DNA of 64,000 nt from Photobacterium ganghwense (GCF_003025595.1 NZ_PYMI01000005.1:185478-249477), one strand, 5' to 3'; numbered from the stretch's first letter, positions 1 to 9,432 are shown. Translations and numbers: made by a program. Notes: generated by a model not told the origin, from the letters alone.

Positions 1-189
1 TTCCTCGCGCACCACTCGGCGCAGCAACTCCGGGTTGCGCTGAATTTGGTTTTGCTCCGACTTCAGTCGGCTAAATGTCTTCTGTGAGACCTGATCAATC
101 ATGCGGTACGGATCTTTCAGATCCACGGCTGCCTGGCTGACCATTGGCAAGCTCACCAGCAAAAAGAATGCGTATTTCAACCATTTCAT
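1..189 (-). CDS. mlaC: MlaC, periplasmic phospholipid-binding protein of the Mla pathway (partial, 3' end outside window)
   Basis: Only the first 63 codons are in the window; the frame runs off the left edge without a stop. The protein starts MKWLKYAFFLLVSLPMVSQA, a typical Sec signal peptide with a basic start, hydrophobic core and AxA-like cleavage site. The following segment (VDLKDPYRMIDQVSQKTF) resembles the start of mature MlaC. In the family, MlaC ferries phospholipids across the periplasm between the outer-membrane MlaA complex and the inner-membrane MlaFEDB transporter. It lies 12 bp after mlaD in the same direction, as in the usual mlaFEDCB order. I infer the function mainly from position and the N-terminus. 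Confidence 0.85.
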   Translation of the reverse strand, partial: MKWLKYAFFLLVSLPMVSQAAVDLKDPYRMIDQVSQKTFSRLKSEQNQIQRNPELLRRVVREE

Positions 190-201
190 TAGCCTGTCCT
201 C

Positions 202-678
202 TTATTTACTGTCACCGCCGATGCTGTACAGCACCTGGCCGATCATATCTTCCAGTACCAGTGCAGACTTGGTGTCTTCAATCAGATCACCGTCCTGCAG
301 CATGGCAACGTCGTCATCCACAAACCCAGGAGAAATCCCCAGATATTGCTCACCCAGCAAACCGGATGTCAAAATTGACGCCGAACTGGTCTCCGGAAAG
401 TAGCCGTATTTTTTCTCAATCGCCATTGTCACTACCGGCAGGTAACTCTCGGTATCCAGCGTGATGCTGGTAATCTTACCTACGGTCACACCGCCCACTT
501 TGATCGGTGAGCGGACTTTCAGCCCGCCGATATTGTCAAAATTCGCCTTCAGGGTGTAAGTCTCATTGCCGCCGATGTTCTGCACATCCGCGACTTTAAA
601 AATCAGCACCAGGATGGCAGCAATGCCCGCCAGGACAAAGCTACCTACCCATAATTCTAGTTTTCTTGTTTGCTGCAT
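202..678 (-). CDS. mlaD: MlaD, membrane-anchored MCE-domain subunit of the Mla phospholipid transporter
   Basis: This 158-residue protein has one N-terminal membrane helix (about residues 8-28, LWVGSFVLAGIAAILVLIF) followed by a single MCE domain (about 39-117, with the family-like stretch GLKVRSPIKVGGVTVGKI). MlaD forms a hexameric ring on the periplasmic side of MlaFEB that receives or delivers lipid with MlaC. The length is slightly below the E. coli protein. It begins 20 bp after the mlaE stop and precedes mlaC, so it belongs to one mlaFEDC transcript. The ATG start leaves the anchor helix complete. Confidence 0.95.
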   Translation of the reverse strand: MQQTRKLELWVGSFVLAGIAAILVLIFKVADVQNIGGNETYTLKANFDNIGGLKVRSPIKVGGVTVGKITSITLDTESYLPVVTMAIEKKYGYFPETSSASILTSGLLGEQYLGISPGFVDDDVAMLQDGDLIEDTKSALVLEDMIGQVLYSIGGDSK

Positions 679-698
679 CAGAAATTTCCCGTTTCGCC

Positions 699-1481
699 CT
701 AGCTACCGAACATCAGAGCCGTCAATACAAAATCCAATCCAAGTACCGCCAGTGATGAATTCACCACAGTGCGGGTCGTGGCCCGGCTGATTCCCGCCGA
801 AGTAGGTACGGCATCGTACCCGTTAAATACCGCTATCCAGGTCACTGTGATCGCGAACACCAGTGATTTGATCAGGCTGTTACCAATGTCGTAGCCCAAA
901 TCCACTGACGATTGCATGACCGACCAGAAGCTGCCGTGGTCGATCCCTTTCCAGTCGACCCCTACCAGCTGGCCGCCCCAGATGCCCACGGCACAGAACA
1001 GCATCGCCAGCAGCGGCATTGAGATCACCCCAGCCCAGAAGCGCGGCGCAATCACCCGGCGCAGCGGGTCAACGGCCATCATTTCCATGCTGGACAACTG
1101 CTCGGTGGCTTTCATCAGGCCAATTTCCGCCGTCAGCGCCGATCCCGCCCGGCCCGCGAACAGCAAGGCTGTCACTACCGGCCCGAGTTCCCGCAACAGC
1201 GACAGTGCCACCATTTGCCCCAGATTGGTCTCTGCCCCGAAATCCACCAGGACAATGTAGCCCTGCAGGCTCAGTACCATCCCGATAAACAGGCCGGAAA
1301 CCAGAATAATCGCGACCGACAGCACCCCAACGGAGTACAGCTGGCGCAGCAGCAGCGGAAACATTTTCCCCGGCTGCGGCTGGCTGACCAGCGCCCCGTA
1401 CAGAATGAGCGAGGCTCGTCCCAGGGTCTGGCATTTATCCAGTGCGAGACGCCCCTGACGCGCGACAAAATCCGCAATCAT
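699..1481 (-). CDS. mlaE: MlaE, permease subunit of the Mla phospholipid ABC transporter
   Basis: The 260-residue product is a hydrophobic MlaE-family permease. It has several membrane helices and the conserved stretch [22 protein letters not shown] (split here as [14 protein letters not shown] then AGSALTAE) near residues 92-115, characteristic of this family. It would pair with the MlaF ATPase and the MlaD ring in the inner membrane to keep phospholipid asymmetry in the outer membrane. It starts 3 bp after the mlaF stop, indicating tight co-transcription. The length matches the E. coli protein, and no defect is visible. Confidence 0.96.
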   Translation of the reverse strand: MIADFVARQGRLALDKCQTLGRASLILYGALVSQPQPGKMFPLLLRQLYSVGVLSVAIILVSGLFIGMVLSLQGYIVLVDFGAETNLGQMVALSLLRELGPVVTALLFAGRAGSALTAEIGLMKATEQLSSMEMMAVDPLRRVIAPRFWAGVISMPLLAMLFCAVGIWGGQLVGVDWKGIDHGSFWSVMQSSVDLGYDIGNSLIKSLVFAITVTWIAVFNGYDAVPTSAGISRATTRTVVNSSLAVLGLDFVLTALMFGS

Positions 1482-1484
1482 GTG

Positions 1485-2303
1485 TTAGCGCCCCTTACTA
1501 TTAACATCAAACAATTCATCTTCTATTGCACCCGCCGGGAACTTAAACGGCACCGGACCATCCGCCTTGCCGTCCAGGAACTGGCGAATCCTAGGATCAG
1601 CATTGTGCTGCAGTTCGGAAGGCGAGCCCTGACCAATAATCTTACCGCCCGACAGCAGGTAAACATGGTCAGCGATCCCCATCACTTCATGGACATCGTG
1701 AGTCACAATCACCGAGGTGATATCCAGCGCCTGATTCAGATCTCGAATCAGCTTCACCAGCACCCCCATGTTGATAGGGTCCTGGCCGACAAAAGGCTCA
1801 TCATACATGATCAGGTCGGGATCCAGCGCGATCGCTCTTGCCAGTGCGGCACGCCGTGCCATCCCGCCAGACAGCTCTGCCGGCATCAGCTGTGCCGCGC
1901 CCCGCAGGCCCACGGCCTCGAGTTTCAGCAGCACCAGCGTACGCAGCAGGTCATCCGGCAAATCCGTGTGTTCACGCAGCGGGAACGCCACATTATCAAA
2001 CACCGTCATATCCGTGAACAGCGCACCGGACTGAAACAGCATGCTCATCTTGTTTCGTGCCTGGTACAGTTCCTGACGACCCAGCGTCGGGATATTCCAG
2101 CCTTCAAACCAGATATCCCCGCTATCTGGCAGAATTTGGCCGCCAATCAGGCGCAACAGGGTGGTTTTACCGATCCCCGACGGCCCCATGATCGCCGTTA
2201 TTTTTCCCTTGGGTACATCCAGCGAGACATCGTCAAAAATCTTTCGCTCGCCGCGGGAAAAAGTCATATGCCGGATTGATACCAGCGATTCAGTTTGCTT
2301 CAT
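1485..2303 (-). CDS. mlaF: MlaF, ATPase subunit of the Mla phospholipid transporter
   Basis: This is an ABC ATPase of 272 residues with Walker A GPSGIGKTT (about residues 41-49), signature LSGGMARRAALARA and Walker B LIMYDEPF followed by VGQDP. It powers lipid movement by MlaE. I chose the ATG at 2303 (MKQTESLVSIRH) because an AGGG element precedes it at a good distance and the length fits E. coli MlaF (269). An upstream in-frame ATG at 2324 would add seven residues and has no clear ribosome site. It is the first gene of mlaFEDC and is divergent from yrbG across a 432-bp gap. Confidence 0.95.
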   Translation of the reverse strand: MKQTESLVSIRHMTFSRGERKIFDDVSLDVPKGKITAIMGPSGIGKTTLLRLIGGQILPDSGDIWFEGWNIPTLGRQELYQARNKMSMLFQSGALFTDMTVFDNVAFPLREHTDLPDDLLRTLVLLKLEAVGLRGAAQLMPAELSGGMARRAALARAIALDPDLIMYDEPFVGQDPINMGVLVKLIRDLNQALDITSVIVTHDVHEVMGIADHVYLLSGGKIIGQGSPSELQHNADPRIRQFLDGKADGPVPFKFPAGAIEDELFDVNSKGR

Positions 2304-2735
2304 AGCTACCCTAATTTGGCGCAAAAGCCATACTGGTCTGCCGCCCTATTCGCCGCAAACCGATGTATTTGTATAGAATGAAATATTTAAGATATTACCT
2401 GAATGTTGCCTTGATGATAGGAAGATTATGCAACCAACTCAAGGAAATAACTGTTAGAAGTCTGTTATTTCTCGCTCCTTTAGGACGCAATAATAACGGA
2501 AAACCGTCTATTTTCCGCCCTATTTTGTGTCGAATTTGTCAGCTTTTGTCACGTACGGATAGTCCCCGTCCAATTCCGCCAAGTCAGACTAATTTATCTC
2601 GCCTTTTGCTTTCTTTTTACAGCCTGAACCGTCAAAATTAGCCCTTTAAACAATTCACACTATTACACTTCCGTCGTTGCCAGCCCGACATGGTACGGCG
2701 GTTAAATCCACTATCTGAAGATAAAAGGGATAACA
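2304..2735. promoter_or_regulatory. Divergent intergenic region between mlaF and yrbG
   Basis: The 432-bp non-coding gap must hold the promoters of mlaFEDC (minus) and yrbG-kdsDC-lpt (plus). It is AT-rich around 2370-2400. I see a short inverted repeat at 2497-2517 (CGGAAAA, 7-nt loop, TTTTCCG) but no convincing consensus -35/-10 pair. A ribosome site (AAAAGGGATAAC) precedes yrbG at 2736. No small gene is supported here. Confidence 0.6.
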
Positions 2736-3701
2736 ATGCTCGAAGCCATCGTGTTGCTCTGTATTGGTCTGGCGTTACTGGTATGGAGTGCAGATCGACT
2801 TGTTTTTGGCGCTGCGGCGCTTGCAAAAAATCTGGGGGTTACCCCTTTGGTCATTGGTATGACAATCCTGGCCATGGGTTCATCCGCCCCGGAAATGATG
2901 GTTTCAGCAACTGCGGCACTGGAAGGCAAAACCGATACCGCGGTCGGTAACGTACTGGGTTCCAATATTGCCAACATCGCTCTGATTCTGGGTCTGACCG
3001 CCCTCATCAAGCCGCTGTCGATCAGTTCGGCGATCATTCGTCGTGAACTGCCGCTGATGATGGGTGTCACACTAGTAGCGGGCCTGCTGTTGTGGGACAG
3101 CCACCTGGGCTTCATGGAAGGTGTACTGCTGATCGCGCTGTTCGTGATTTTCCTGCTGGCGATGCTGAAAATCAGCCGCAGCGCCAAAGAAACGGGCGAT
3201 CCGCTGGTTGATGAGCAAGAATCCGAAATCCCGCAGGGCGTCAGTAACATGGCAGCCGGGATCTGGACCGTGGTCGGTCTGCTGCTGCTGCCTTACGCCG
3301 CCAGCATGCTGGTTGATTCCGCCGTCATCATTGCCAAGCACTTCGGCATGAGTGATCTGGTGATCGGCCTGACGATCATTGCCGTGGGTACCAGCCTGCC
3401 GGAGCTGGCCGCCTCTATTGCCAGCCTGTTTAAAGGCGAAGATGACATGGCGGTCGGTAACATCATCGGCTCCAACGTGTTTAACATCCTGGCGGTCATG
3501 GGTCTGCCGGGCCTGCTGAACCCGTCGCAGCTCAGCCCGCTGGCGATGGGGCGTGACTATTACGTCATGCTGGGTATTTCTGTATTACTGGTTGTGATGG
3601 CTCTTGGAAAACGCCGTCGAATCAATCGTGTGGAAGGATTGATTCTGCTGGTATGCTTTGTCGCCTATCAAGGTTATCTATTTTATAATCTGGGGGCTTA
3701 A
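2736..3701 (+). CDS. yrbG: YrbG, CaCA-family calcium/sodium antiporter
   Basis: The 321-residue integral membrane protein has the internal duplication of the Ca2+/cation antiporter family. Two alpha-repeats are visible: GMTILAMGSSAPEMMVS near residue 44 and GLTIIAVGTSLPELAAS near residue 212, each with the GSSAPE/GTSLPE signature and followed by an (A)VGNxxGSN motif. Family members exchange Ca2+ for Na+ across the inner membrane; the E. coli role is not settled. It is the first gene of the run leading into kdsD (14-bp gap) and is divergent from mlaF, the same layout as in E. coli. Confidence 0.93.
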   Translation: MLEAIVLLCIGLALLVWSADRLVFGAAALAKNLGVTPLVIGMTILAMGSSAPEMMVSATAALEGKTDTAVGNVLGSNIANIALILGLTALIKPLSISSAIIRRELPLMMGVTLVAGLLLWDSHLGFMEGVLLIALFVIFLLAMLKISRSAKETGDPLVDEQESEIPQGVSNMAAGIWTVVGLLLLPYAASMLVDSAVIIAKHFGMSDLVIGLTIIAVGTSLPELAASIASLFKGEDDMAVGNIIGSNVFNILAVMGLPGLLNPSQLSPLAMGRDYYVMLGISVLLVVMALGKRRRINRVEGLILLVCFVAYQGYLFYNLGA

Positions 3702-3715
3702 CGGAGAGCCAAGAT

Positions 3716-4687
3716 ATGTCTGAAACGTTTGATTACTGCGCCATTGGCCGCAGAGTAATAGAAATTGAAGCCGACGCCCTGCACACACTGACCCAATATA
3801 TTAATGGGGATTTCACCCGCGCCTGCGAACTGATCGCCGCCGCCAGCGGGAAAGTGATTGTGATGGGGATGGGCAAATCCGGCCACATCGGGAACAAAAT
3901 TGCCGCCACGCTGGCGAGCACGGGAACCCCGGCCTTTTTTGTGCACCCAGGGGAAGCCAGTCATGGCGATCTGGGGATGATCGAAAAAGGGGATGTGGTG
4001 CTGGCCATTTCCAACTCCGGTGAAGCGCAGGAAATTCTGACGCTGCTGCCGGTAATCAAACGTCTGGGCATCCCGCTGATCAGCATGACCGGGAAACCGA
4101 AATCCAGTATGGCCAAACTGTCTCAGATCCATCTGCAGATCACGGTGGCCAAAGAGGCCTGTCCGCTGAATCTGGCTCCCACATCCAGCACCACCGCCAC
4201 ACTGGCGATGGGCGACGCACTGGCTATTTCCCTGATGGAAGCCCGTGGTTTTACGGCTGATGACTTTGCCCTCTCCCACCCGGGTGGCGCTCTGGGCCGT
4301 AAACTGCTGATGCGAATCAGCGATGTCATGCACACCGGGGATCTGCTGCCGATGGTGTATGAGGAAGCCAGCATCAAAGACGCCCTGCTGGAAGTCTCTC
4401 GCAAGGGGCTGGGAATGACGGCTATCATTGATAGTAATCAGCAGCTAAGCGGCATTTTCACCGATGGTGACCTGCGCCGTCTTCTGGATAAGCGCATTGA
4501 CATCCATAACACCGCCATTGGCGATGTGATGACCCGAAATCCGGCCACCATTTCCGCCGACGTGCTGGCAGCCGAAGGGCTGAAAATGATGGAAGACAGA
4601 AAAATCAATGGCCTGCTGGTAACAGATGCAGGTAAATTAGTGGGAGCGCTCAACATGCACGACCTGCTAAAAGCCGGGGTGATGTGA
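3716..4687 (+). CDS. kdsD: KdsD, D-arabinose-5-phosphate isomerase
   Basis: The enzyme interconverts ribulose-5-phosphate and arabinose-5-phosphate, the first step to Kdo for lipopolysaccharide. The 323 residues show an N-terminal SIS sugar-isomerase domain (about 35-175; MGMGKSGHIGNK and SNSGEAQEI are the phosphosugar-binding loops) and two C-terminal CBS domains (about 205-322; VMHTGDLLP and VMTRNPATI begin each). It starts 14 bp after yrbG. Its stop overlaps the kdsC start in a TGATG arrangement, suggesting translational coupling with the next Kdo enzyme. Confidence 0.97.
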   Translation: MSETFDYCAIGRRVIEIEADALHTLTQYINGDFTRACELIAAASGKVIVMGMGKSGHIGNKIAATLASTGTPAFFVHPGEASHGDLGMIEKGDVVLAISNSGEAQEILTLLPVIKRLGIPLISMTGKPKSSMAKLSQIHLQITVAKEACPLNLAPTSSTTATLAMGDALAISLMEARGFTADDFALSHPGGALGRKLLMRISDVMHTGDLLPMVYEEASIKDALLEVSRKGLGMTAIIDSNQQLSGIFTDGDLRRLLDKRIDIHNTAIGDVMTRNPATISADVLAAEGLKMMEDRKINGLLVTDAGKLVGALNMHDLLKAGVM

Positions 4688-5238
4688 TGCAGGTAGATAC
4701 CCTTTACGGCCCGGTGGACGCCGGCCTGTTTGAGCGTGCACAGCACATCCGGTTGCTGATTTGTGATGTGGACGGGGTCTTTTCCGACGGCCGCATTTAT
4801 ATGGGCAACGACGGCGAAGAGCTAAAAACATTCCATACCCGAGATGGCTATGGCATTAAATCCTTGATGAATGCCGGGATTGAAGTGGCCATTATCACCG
4901 GCCGCAAATCAGCCATTGTGGAAAACCGTATGCGGGCGCTGGGTATCCACCATGTCTATCAGGGGCAGGATAACAAACTGGCGGCGTACGAGGATATCCA
5001 CGCCAACCTTGGCATTGACCCGGCTCACACCGCCTATATCGGTGACGATCTGATCGACTGGCCGGTCATGGAAAAAGTCGGCTTGTCCGTCTGTGTGGCT
5101 GATGGCCACCCGCTGCTGGCCCGCCGCGCAGATTTTGTCACCCGCATCCCGGGTGGCTATGGGGCCGTACGGGAAGTGTGCGACCTTATCCTTGAAGCCA
5201 AAGGGGAATTAGATAAACATAAAGGCTTGAGTATATGA
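4687..5238 (+). CDS. kdsC: KdsC, Kdo-8-phosphate phosphatase
   Basis: This HAD-family phosphatase (183 residues) releases Kdo from Kdo-8-phosphate. The catalytic loop LICDVDGVFSDGRIY (about residues 23-37) supplies the two aspartates, and later motifs IITGRKS and YIGDDLIDWPVM complete the HAD site. I place the start at the ATG at 4687, overlapping the kdsD stop by one base (TGATG). A GTG one codon earlier is also possible. The 3' end overlaps lptC in ATGA. Position between kdsD and lptC is the classic LPS synthesis/export order. Confidence 0.95.
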   Translation: MQVDTLYGPVDAGLFERAQHIRLLICDVDGVFSDGRIYMGNDGEELKTFHTRDGYGIKSLMNAGIEVAIITGRKSAIVENRMRALGIHHVYQGQDNKLAAYEDIHANLGIDPAHTAYIGDDLIDWPVMEKVGLSVCVADGHPLLARRADFVTRIPGGYGAVREVCDLILEAKGELDKHKGLSI

Positions 5239-5792
5239 CCTTACAACGGCTGCTGTATGTAGCACTGCTGGTTGTTTGCGGCTGGGCCGGCTACTACCTG
5301 CTGGATAAACACTGGCAGGAAGACGTACAGGTTACTCCGGATGCCGAAAAGCCGCTGTTCACCGGCAGCGCAGTGGTAAACACCACCTATAACGAGTCCG
5401 GCCAGCGCAGTTACCAGATTGATGCCAGCTACCTGGAGCATTTCAGCCAGAGCGGTAATACCAATTTTGTCGAACCGGTACTTTGGGTCTATCGTGAAGG
5501 CACAGAGACCGAGTGGCGGATCAGCGCCAGCGAGGCCCGTCTGGACAAAGACCACGTCTTGCAAATGACCGGCAACGTACGCATTTTTAACCTGCTGCCC
5601 GCATCCGCGATCAAGGTGATCCAGACAGAGACCCTGCGCCTGGATTTGGTCAGCAAAGATTTCGATACCCCAGACCATGTCACCATTACCGGTGACGCCT
5701 TCCAGAATGAAGGAACGGGTTTGCAAGGTAACATGGACCGTAGCATCGCCACCTTACTGAAGAACGTAAAAGGTAGATATGAAGCTTTATAA
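5235..5792 (+). CDS. lptC: LptC, inner-membrane-anchored LPS transport protein
   Basis: The 185-residue protein has one N-terminal membrane helix (about 5-22, LLYVALLVVCGWAGYYLL) and a periplasmic beta-jellyroll domain (OstA/LptC type). It accepts LPS from the LptB2FG extractor and passes it to LptA in the trans-envelope bridge. The start overlaps the kdsC stop (ATGA), and the end overlaps lptA by 14 bases, so translation of kdsC-lptC-lptA is probably coupled. The length is close to that of E. coli LptC (191). Confidence 0.94.
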   Translation: MTLQRLLYVALLVVCGWAGYYLLDKHWQEDVQVTPDAEKPLFTGSAVVNTTYNESGQRSYQIDASYLEHFSQSGNTNFVEPVLWVYREGTETEWRISASEARLDKDHVLQMTGNVRIFNLLPASAIKVIQTETLRLDLVSKDFDTPDHVTITGDAFQNEGTGLQGNMDRSIATLLKNVKGRYEAL

Positions 5793-6282
5793 ATTGACGA
5801 CTTTGCTATGTCTCTGCCTCAGCAGCCCAAGCTGGGCCCTGAGCAACGATACAGAGCAGCCAATCTATATCAACTCTGAAAAACAAGAGCTTGATATACA
5901 AAAGAATATCGTCACCTTTACCGGCAGTGTGGTCCTTCGCCAGGGCAGCATTGATATCCGTGCGGACCGAATTGTTGTGACCCGGCCAAACGGTCAGGAA
6001 GGTAAAGAGACCATCGATGCCTACGGCAATCCGGCCACGTTCCACCAGTTGATGGACAACGGTAAACCGATTGACGGCGCGGCGAAAAAAATGCGCTATG
6101 AAACTGACACCGAATACCTGAGGATGACTGACGACGCCGTTCTGGTTCAGGAAGGCAGCGAGATTCAGGGCAAGATGATCAGCTACAAGATTGACGAGCA
6201 GAAGCTGGTCGCAGAAAGTGGCGAGAAGAAACGTGTCACCACCATTTTGCAGCCTAACCAGCTGAACAAGAGTAAGAAGTAA
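5779..6282 (+). CDS. lptA: LptA, periplasmic LPS transport bridge protein
   Basis: LptA oligomerises to form the periplasmic bridge that carries LPS to LptDE. The 167-residue product opens with a signal peptide ([20 protein letters not shown], cleavage after SWA). It continues with the OstA-like fold; residues from about 28 ([20 protein letters not shown]) match the family start. The C-terminus is lysine-rich. It overlaps lptC and ends 7 bp before lptB. Confidence 0.95.
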   Translation: MKLYKLTTLLCLCLSSPSWALSNDTEQPIYINSEKQELDIQKNIVTFTGSVVLRQGSIDIRADRIVVTRPNGQEGKETIDAYGNPATFHQLMDNGKPIDGAAKKMRYETDTEYLRMTDDAVLVQEGSEIQGKMISYKIDEQKLVAESGEKKRVTTILQPNQLNKSKK

Positions 6283-6289
6283 GCCCGAT

Positions 6290-7015
6290 ATGGCAGTATT
6301 GAAAGCAGAGCATCTGGCAAAAAGTTATAACGGCCGCAAAGTGGTCTCGGACGTCAGCCTGCAAGTAGAGTCCGGCAAGATCGTCGGCCTGCTTGGGCCA
6401 AATGGTGCCGGTAAAACCACCTCGTTTTACATGATTGTGGGCCTGGTGGCCCGTGATGAAGGCAGTATTACCATTGACGGGACGGATATCAGCCTGCAGC
6501 CGATGCACAACCGCTCCCGAATGGGTATCGGTTACCTGCCGCAGGAAGCCTCGATTTTCCGCCGCCTTTCTGTCCATGACAACCTGATGGCGGTTCTGCA
6601 AACCCGCGCCGATCTCAACAAGGCAGAGCGTCAGGACAAGCTGGAAGAACTGCTGGATGAATTCAATATCCAGCATATTCGCAACAGCCTTGGCATGGCC
6701 CTGTCCGGGGGGGAACGCCGCCGGGTCGAAATCGCCCGGGCACTGGCGGCCAACCCGAAGTTCATCCTGCTGGATGAACCGTTTGCCGGGGTCGATCCGA
6801 TTTCAGTGATCGACATCAAAAAGATTATTGAACACCTGCGGGATCGCGGGCTTGGGGTACTGATCACCGACCATAATGTCCGGGAAACCCTGGATGTGTG
6901 TGAGCAGGCTTATATCGTTAGTCAGGGGCGTTTGATTGCCCATGGCACCCCGACACAAGTACTCAACGATGAACATGTGAAACGGGTCTATCTGGGCGAC
7001 CAGTTCCGTCTATAG
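6290..7015 (+). CDS. lptB: LptB, cytoplasmic ATPase of the LPS export machine
   Basis: The 241-residue ABC ATPase has Walker [10 protein letters not shown] (about residues 36-44), the Q-loop region [12 protein letters not shown], signature [14 protein letters not shown] and Walker [14 protein letters not shown], with the switch histidine in LITDHNVRE. LptB2 drives LPS extraction by LptFG, which are not in this window. The length equals E. coli LptB. It is followed by a 107-bp leader before rpoN. Confidence 0.97.
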   Translation: MAVLKAEHLAKSYNGRKVVSDVSLQVESGKIVGLLGPNGAGKTTSFYMIVGLVARDEGSITIDGTDISLQPMHNRSRMGIGYLPQEASIFRRLSVHDNLMAVLQTRADLNKAERQDKLEELLDEFNIQHIRNSLGMALSGGERRRVEIARALAANPKFILLDEPFAGVDPISVIDIKKIIEHLRDRGLGVLITDHNVRETLDVCEQAYIVSQGRLIAHGTPTQVLNDEHVKRVYLGDQFRL

Positions 7016-7042
7016 TTAGAAGTAAGGACGTACCAGACGCGA

Positions 7043-7078
7043 GCGCCACGGTGAAAGAGGACGTTTCTCACCCGGCGC
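7043..7078 (+). other. Hairpin in the lptB-rpoN intergenic leader
   Basis: The RNA can fold with two stacked five-base-pair helices: GCGCC (7043-7047) with GGCGC (7074-7078), and GGTGA (7050-7054) with TCACC (7068-7072). They are separated by a small 2x1 internal loop and enclose a 13-base loop. No T-run follows, so I do not read it as a terminator. A processing site or a translation control element for rpoN is possible; that is inference. Confidence 0.45.
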
Positions 7079-7114
7079 CTTAAAGCGAACACCAACGATA
7101 ACAACAAGGTACAT

Positions 7115-7126
7115 ATGAATCTATGA
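7115..7126 (+). CDS. Putative three-codon leader reading frame (Met-Asn-Leu) coupled to rpoN
   Basis: An AAGGT ribosome-site element at 7106-7110 lies four bases before ATG AAT CTA TGA. The TGA overlaps the rpoN ATG (7123) as ATGA. The same AAGG is 13 bases from the rpoN ATG, too far for normal initiation, so ribosomes may start at the minigene and re-initiate at rpoN. This is a sequence observation plus inference; there is no proof of translation. Confidence 0.3.
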   Translation: MNL

Positions 7127-8625
7127 AAACCTCGCTCCAGCTAAAACTCGGCCAACAATTGGCAATGACGCCGCAACTTCAGCAAGCGATTCGCCTGCTG
7201 CAGTTATCCACCCTGGATCTCCAGCAGGAAATCCAAGAGGCACTGGATGCCAACCCGCTGCTGGAGCTGGATGAGACCGGACATGATTCCCTCAATGGCG
7301 ACACGGAGCCAAAGGACATGGACGGCAACAGCAAAACGGACGCCTCAGAGAGTGCAGACAGCGACAATGAGCTGGGCGAGCACGATGCGGACGCATATGA
7401 TACCTCCGATGTCATTGAACAACGGGAAATGCCGGAAGATCTGCCGGTTGATACCACCTGGGACGATGTCTACAGCGCCAGCACCGGCAACACCGGCCTG
7501 GCTATGGATGATGACATGCCGGTTTACCAGGGCGAAACCACCGAAAGCCTGCAGGACTACCTGATGTGGCAGGTTCAGCTGACGCCATTTAGCGAAACGG
7601 ACCGGACTATCGCCACCGCGATCATTGATGCCATTGACGAGAAAGGCTACCTGACCTGCTCTACCGAAGAAATTCTGGAAAGTCTGGGCGACGAAGAAGT
7701 CGAGCTGGACGAGGTCGAAGCCGTGCTCAAGCGCATCCAGCAATTTGACCCGCTGGGTGTGGCCTCCCGTAACCTGCAGGAATGCCTGATGCTGCAGCTG
7801 GCAACCTTCGATCCGGCCACCCCATGGCTCAAAGAAGCGCGCATGCTGCTGACCGACTATATCGATTTGCTGGCCAACCGCGATTTTCGCCAGTTGATGC
7901 GCGACACCAAGCTGAAGGAAGCCGAACTCAAGCAGGTAATGCAACTGATCCACGGGCTAGACCCGCGTCCGGGCAACCGCGTAGTGGCCTCCGAAACCGA
8001 ATACGTGGTGCCGGATGTCTCGGTCTTCAAAGACAGCGGCAAATGGATCGTGACCATCAACCCGGACAGTGTCCCGCGCATCCGCGTCAACGAACAATAT
8101 GCCGCGCTGAGCAAAAGTGCGCGCAATACGGCAGACAGCCAGTTTATCCGTACCCATTTGCAAGACGCCAAGTGGCTGATCAAAAGCCTCGAAAGCCGGA
8201 ACGAAACGTTATTGAAAGTCGCTCGTTGCATTGTGGAACACCAGCAGGACTTCTTTGAATATGGCGAAGAAGCCATGAAGCCAATGGTGCTCAATGACAT
8301 TGCATTGGCGGTTGATATGCACGAATCGACAATCTCTCGGGTAACCACCCAAAAGTACATGCATACCCCTCGCGGGATTTTCGAACTGAAATACTTCTTC
8401 TCCAGTCACGTCAGTACCGATAACGGTGGCGAATGTTCGTCCACTGCAATTCGCGCTCTGGTGAAAAAGCTGGTCGCGGCCGAAAACCAGGCCAAGCCGC
8501 TGAGTGACAGTAAAATAGCGACATTATTGGCGGAACAAGGCATCATGGTGGCGAGACGGACTATCGCCAAATACCGTGAGTCACTGGGTATTCCGCCTTC
8601 TAATCAGCGAAAACGTCTGCTCTAA
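7123..8625 (+). CDS. rpoN: RpoN, RNA polymerase sigma-54 factor
   Basis: Sigma-54 directs polymerase to -24/-12 promoters that need AAA+ activators. The 500-residue protein shows the glutamine/leucine-rich region I ([20 protein letters not shown] start). An acidic region II follows (about 45-130, rich in D and E), then the core-binding and DNA-binding domains. The RpoN box [10 protein letters not shown] lies at 477-486. In Vibrionaceae sigma-54 controls flagella, nitrogen use and quorum-sensing RNAs. It is followed by hpf-ptsN-rapZ-ptsO, the canonical order. The start lacks a well-placed ribosome site of its own (see the leader reading frame). Confidence 0.97.
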   Translation: MKTSLQLKLGQQLAMTPQLQQAIRLLQLSTLDLQQEIQEALDANPLLELDETGHDSLNGDTEPKDMDGNSKTDASESADSDNELGEHDADAYDTSDVIEQREMPEDLPVDTTWDDVYSASTGNTGLAMDDDMPVYQGETTESLQDYLMWQVQLTPFSETDRTIATAIIDAIDEKGYLTCSTEEILESLGDEEVELDEVEAVLKRIQQFDPLGVASRNLQECLMLQLATFDPATPWLKEARMLLTDYIDLLANRDFRQLMRDTKLKEAELKQVMQLIHGLDPRPGNRVVASETEYVVPDVSVFKDSGKWIVTINPDSVPRIRVNEQYAALSKSARNTADSQFIRTHLQDAKWLIKSLESRNETLLKVARCIVEHQQDFFEYGEEAMKPMVLNDIALAVDMHESTISRVTTQKYMHTPRGIFELKYFFSSHVSTDNGGECSSTAIRALVKKLVAAENQAKPLSDSKIATLLAEQGIMVARRTIAKYRESLGIPPSNQRKRLL

Positions 8626-8651
8626 CAGGCGACAACAGAAGGAAGATGTCT

Positions 8652-8939
8652 ATGCAAATTAATCTAACTGGGCACCATGTTGAAATTACTCCAGCCATGC
8701 GTGATTACGTGGAGACGAAGTTCGATAAGCTAGAGCGGTTTTTCGATAAAATTAATAATGTGCATGTGGTCTTGAATGTCGAAAAGCTTCAGCAAATCGC
8801 CGAAGCAACGTTGCACATTAACGCGGGGGAAATCCACGCTAAAGCGGATTCGGAAAATATGTATGCCGCTATCGATGCATTAACTGATAAACTGGTGCGT
8901 CAACTAAACAAACACAAAGATAAACTCAATAGCCACTGA
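8652..8939 (+). CDS. hpf: Hpf, ribosome hibernation promoting factor (short form)
   Basis: The 95-residue protein has the single ribosome-associated Y domain of short Hpf (MQINLTGHHVEITPAMRDYV, ending in KHKDKLNSH). It binds the 30S decoding centre and helps form 100S dimers in stationary phase. I use the second ATG (8652), because GGAAG lies six bases before it and the start aligns with E. coli Hpf. The ATG at 8646 directly abuts the GGAAG. The gene lies between rpoN and ptsN, as in E. coli. Confidence 0.95.
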   Translation: MQINLTGHHVEITPAMRDYVETKFDKLERFFDKINNVHVVLNVEKLQQIAEATLHINAGEIHAKADSENMYAAIDALTDKLVRQLNKHKDKLNSH

Positions 8940-8942
8940 ATC

Positions 8943-9392
8943 ATGCAACTGAGTAACGTATTGAGCCTGGACTGCACTAAAAGTGCAGTCCCTTGCTCCA
9001 GCAAGAAACGCGCTCTGGAAATCATCAGTGAAATCGCTGCCCGTCATCTGGATCAGAACCCGCAACCACTTTTTGAGTGTATGCTAAACCGGGAAAAAAT
9101 GGGCAGTACCGGGATAGGTAACGGAATCGCCATCCCTCACGGTCGAATCAGCAATAGCGATCAAGCCATCGCTGTCCTGATCCAATGCCAGGACGCCATC
9201 CAATTTGATGCCATCGACAATCAGCCGGTCGATTTGCTATTTGCCCTGTTGGTCCCTGATGCCCAGTGTAAAGAGCACCTCAAAACCCTTTCCTGTATTG
9301 CAGAAAAACTGAGCGACAAGCAGATTTGTAAGCAGCTTCGTACCGCAAAAAGCGACGAAGAGCTTTATCAAATCCTTACCCGTGATTCATAA
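8943..9392 (+). CDS. ptsN: PtsN, nitrogen PTS enzyme IIA
   Basis: PtsN is the terminal phosphate acceptor of the PTS-Ntr chain (PtsP, PtsO, PtsN) and regulates potassium and nitrogen metabolism through protein contacts. The 149-residue product is an EIIA fructose/mannitol-type domain; the active histidine is in GIAIPHGR (about residue 66). It begins three bases after the hpf stop. The length and motif match E. coli PtsN. Confidence 0.95.
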   Translation: MQLSNVLSLDCTKSAVPCSSKKRALEIISEIAARHLDQNPQPLFECMLNREKMGSTGIGNGIAIPHGRISNSDQAIAVLIQCQDAIQFDAIDNQPVDLLFALLVPDAQCKEHLKTLSCIAEKLSDKQICKQLRTAKSDEELYQILTRDS

Positions 9393-9432
9393 TGAGGATC
9401 ACACTCACCCAGACTGTTAAGGAATGCCAGCC

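Noticed and set aside
1215..2279. Long plus-strand open frame (354 codons) opposite mlaE/mlaF
   Set aside because: It lies antisense to two clear transporter genes, has no recognisable domain and is rich in Gln, Arg and His, as expected of a shadow frame.
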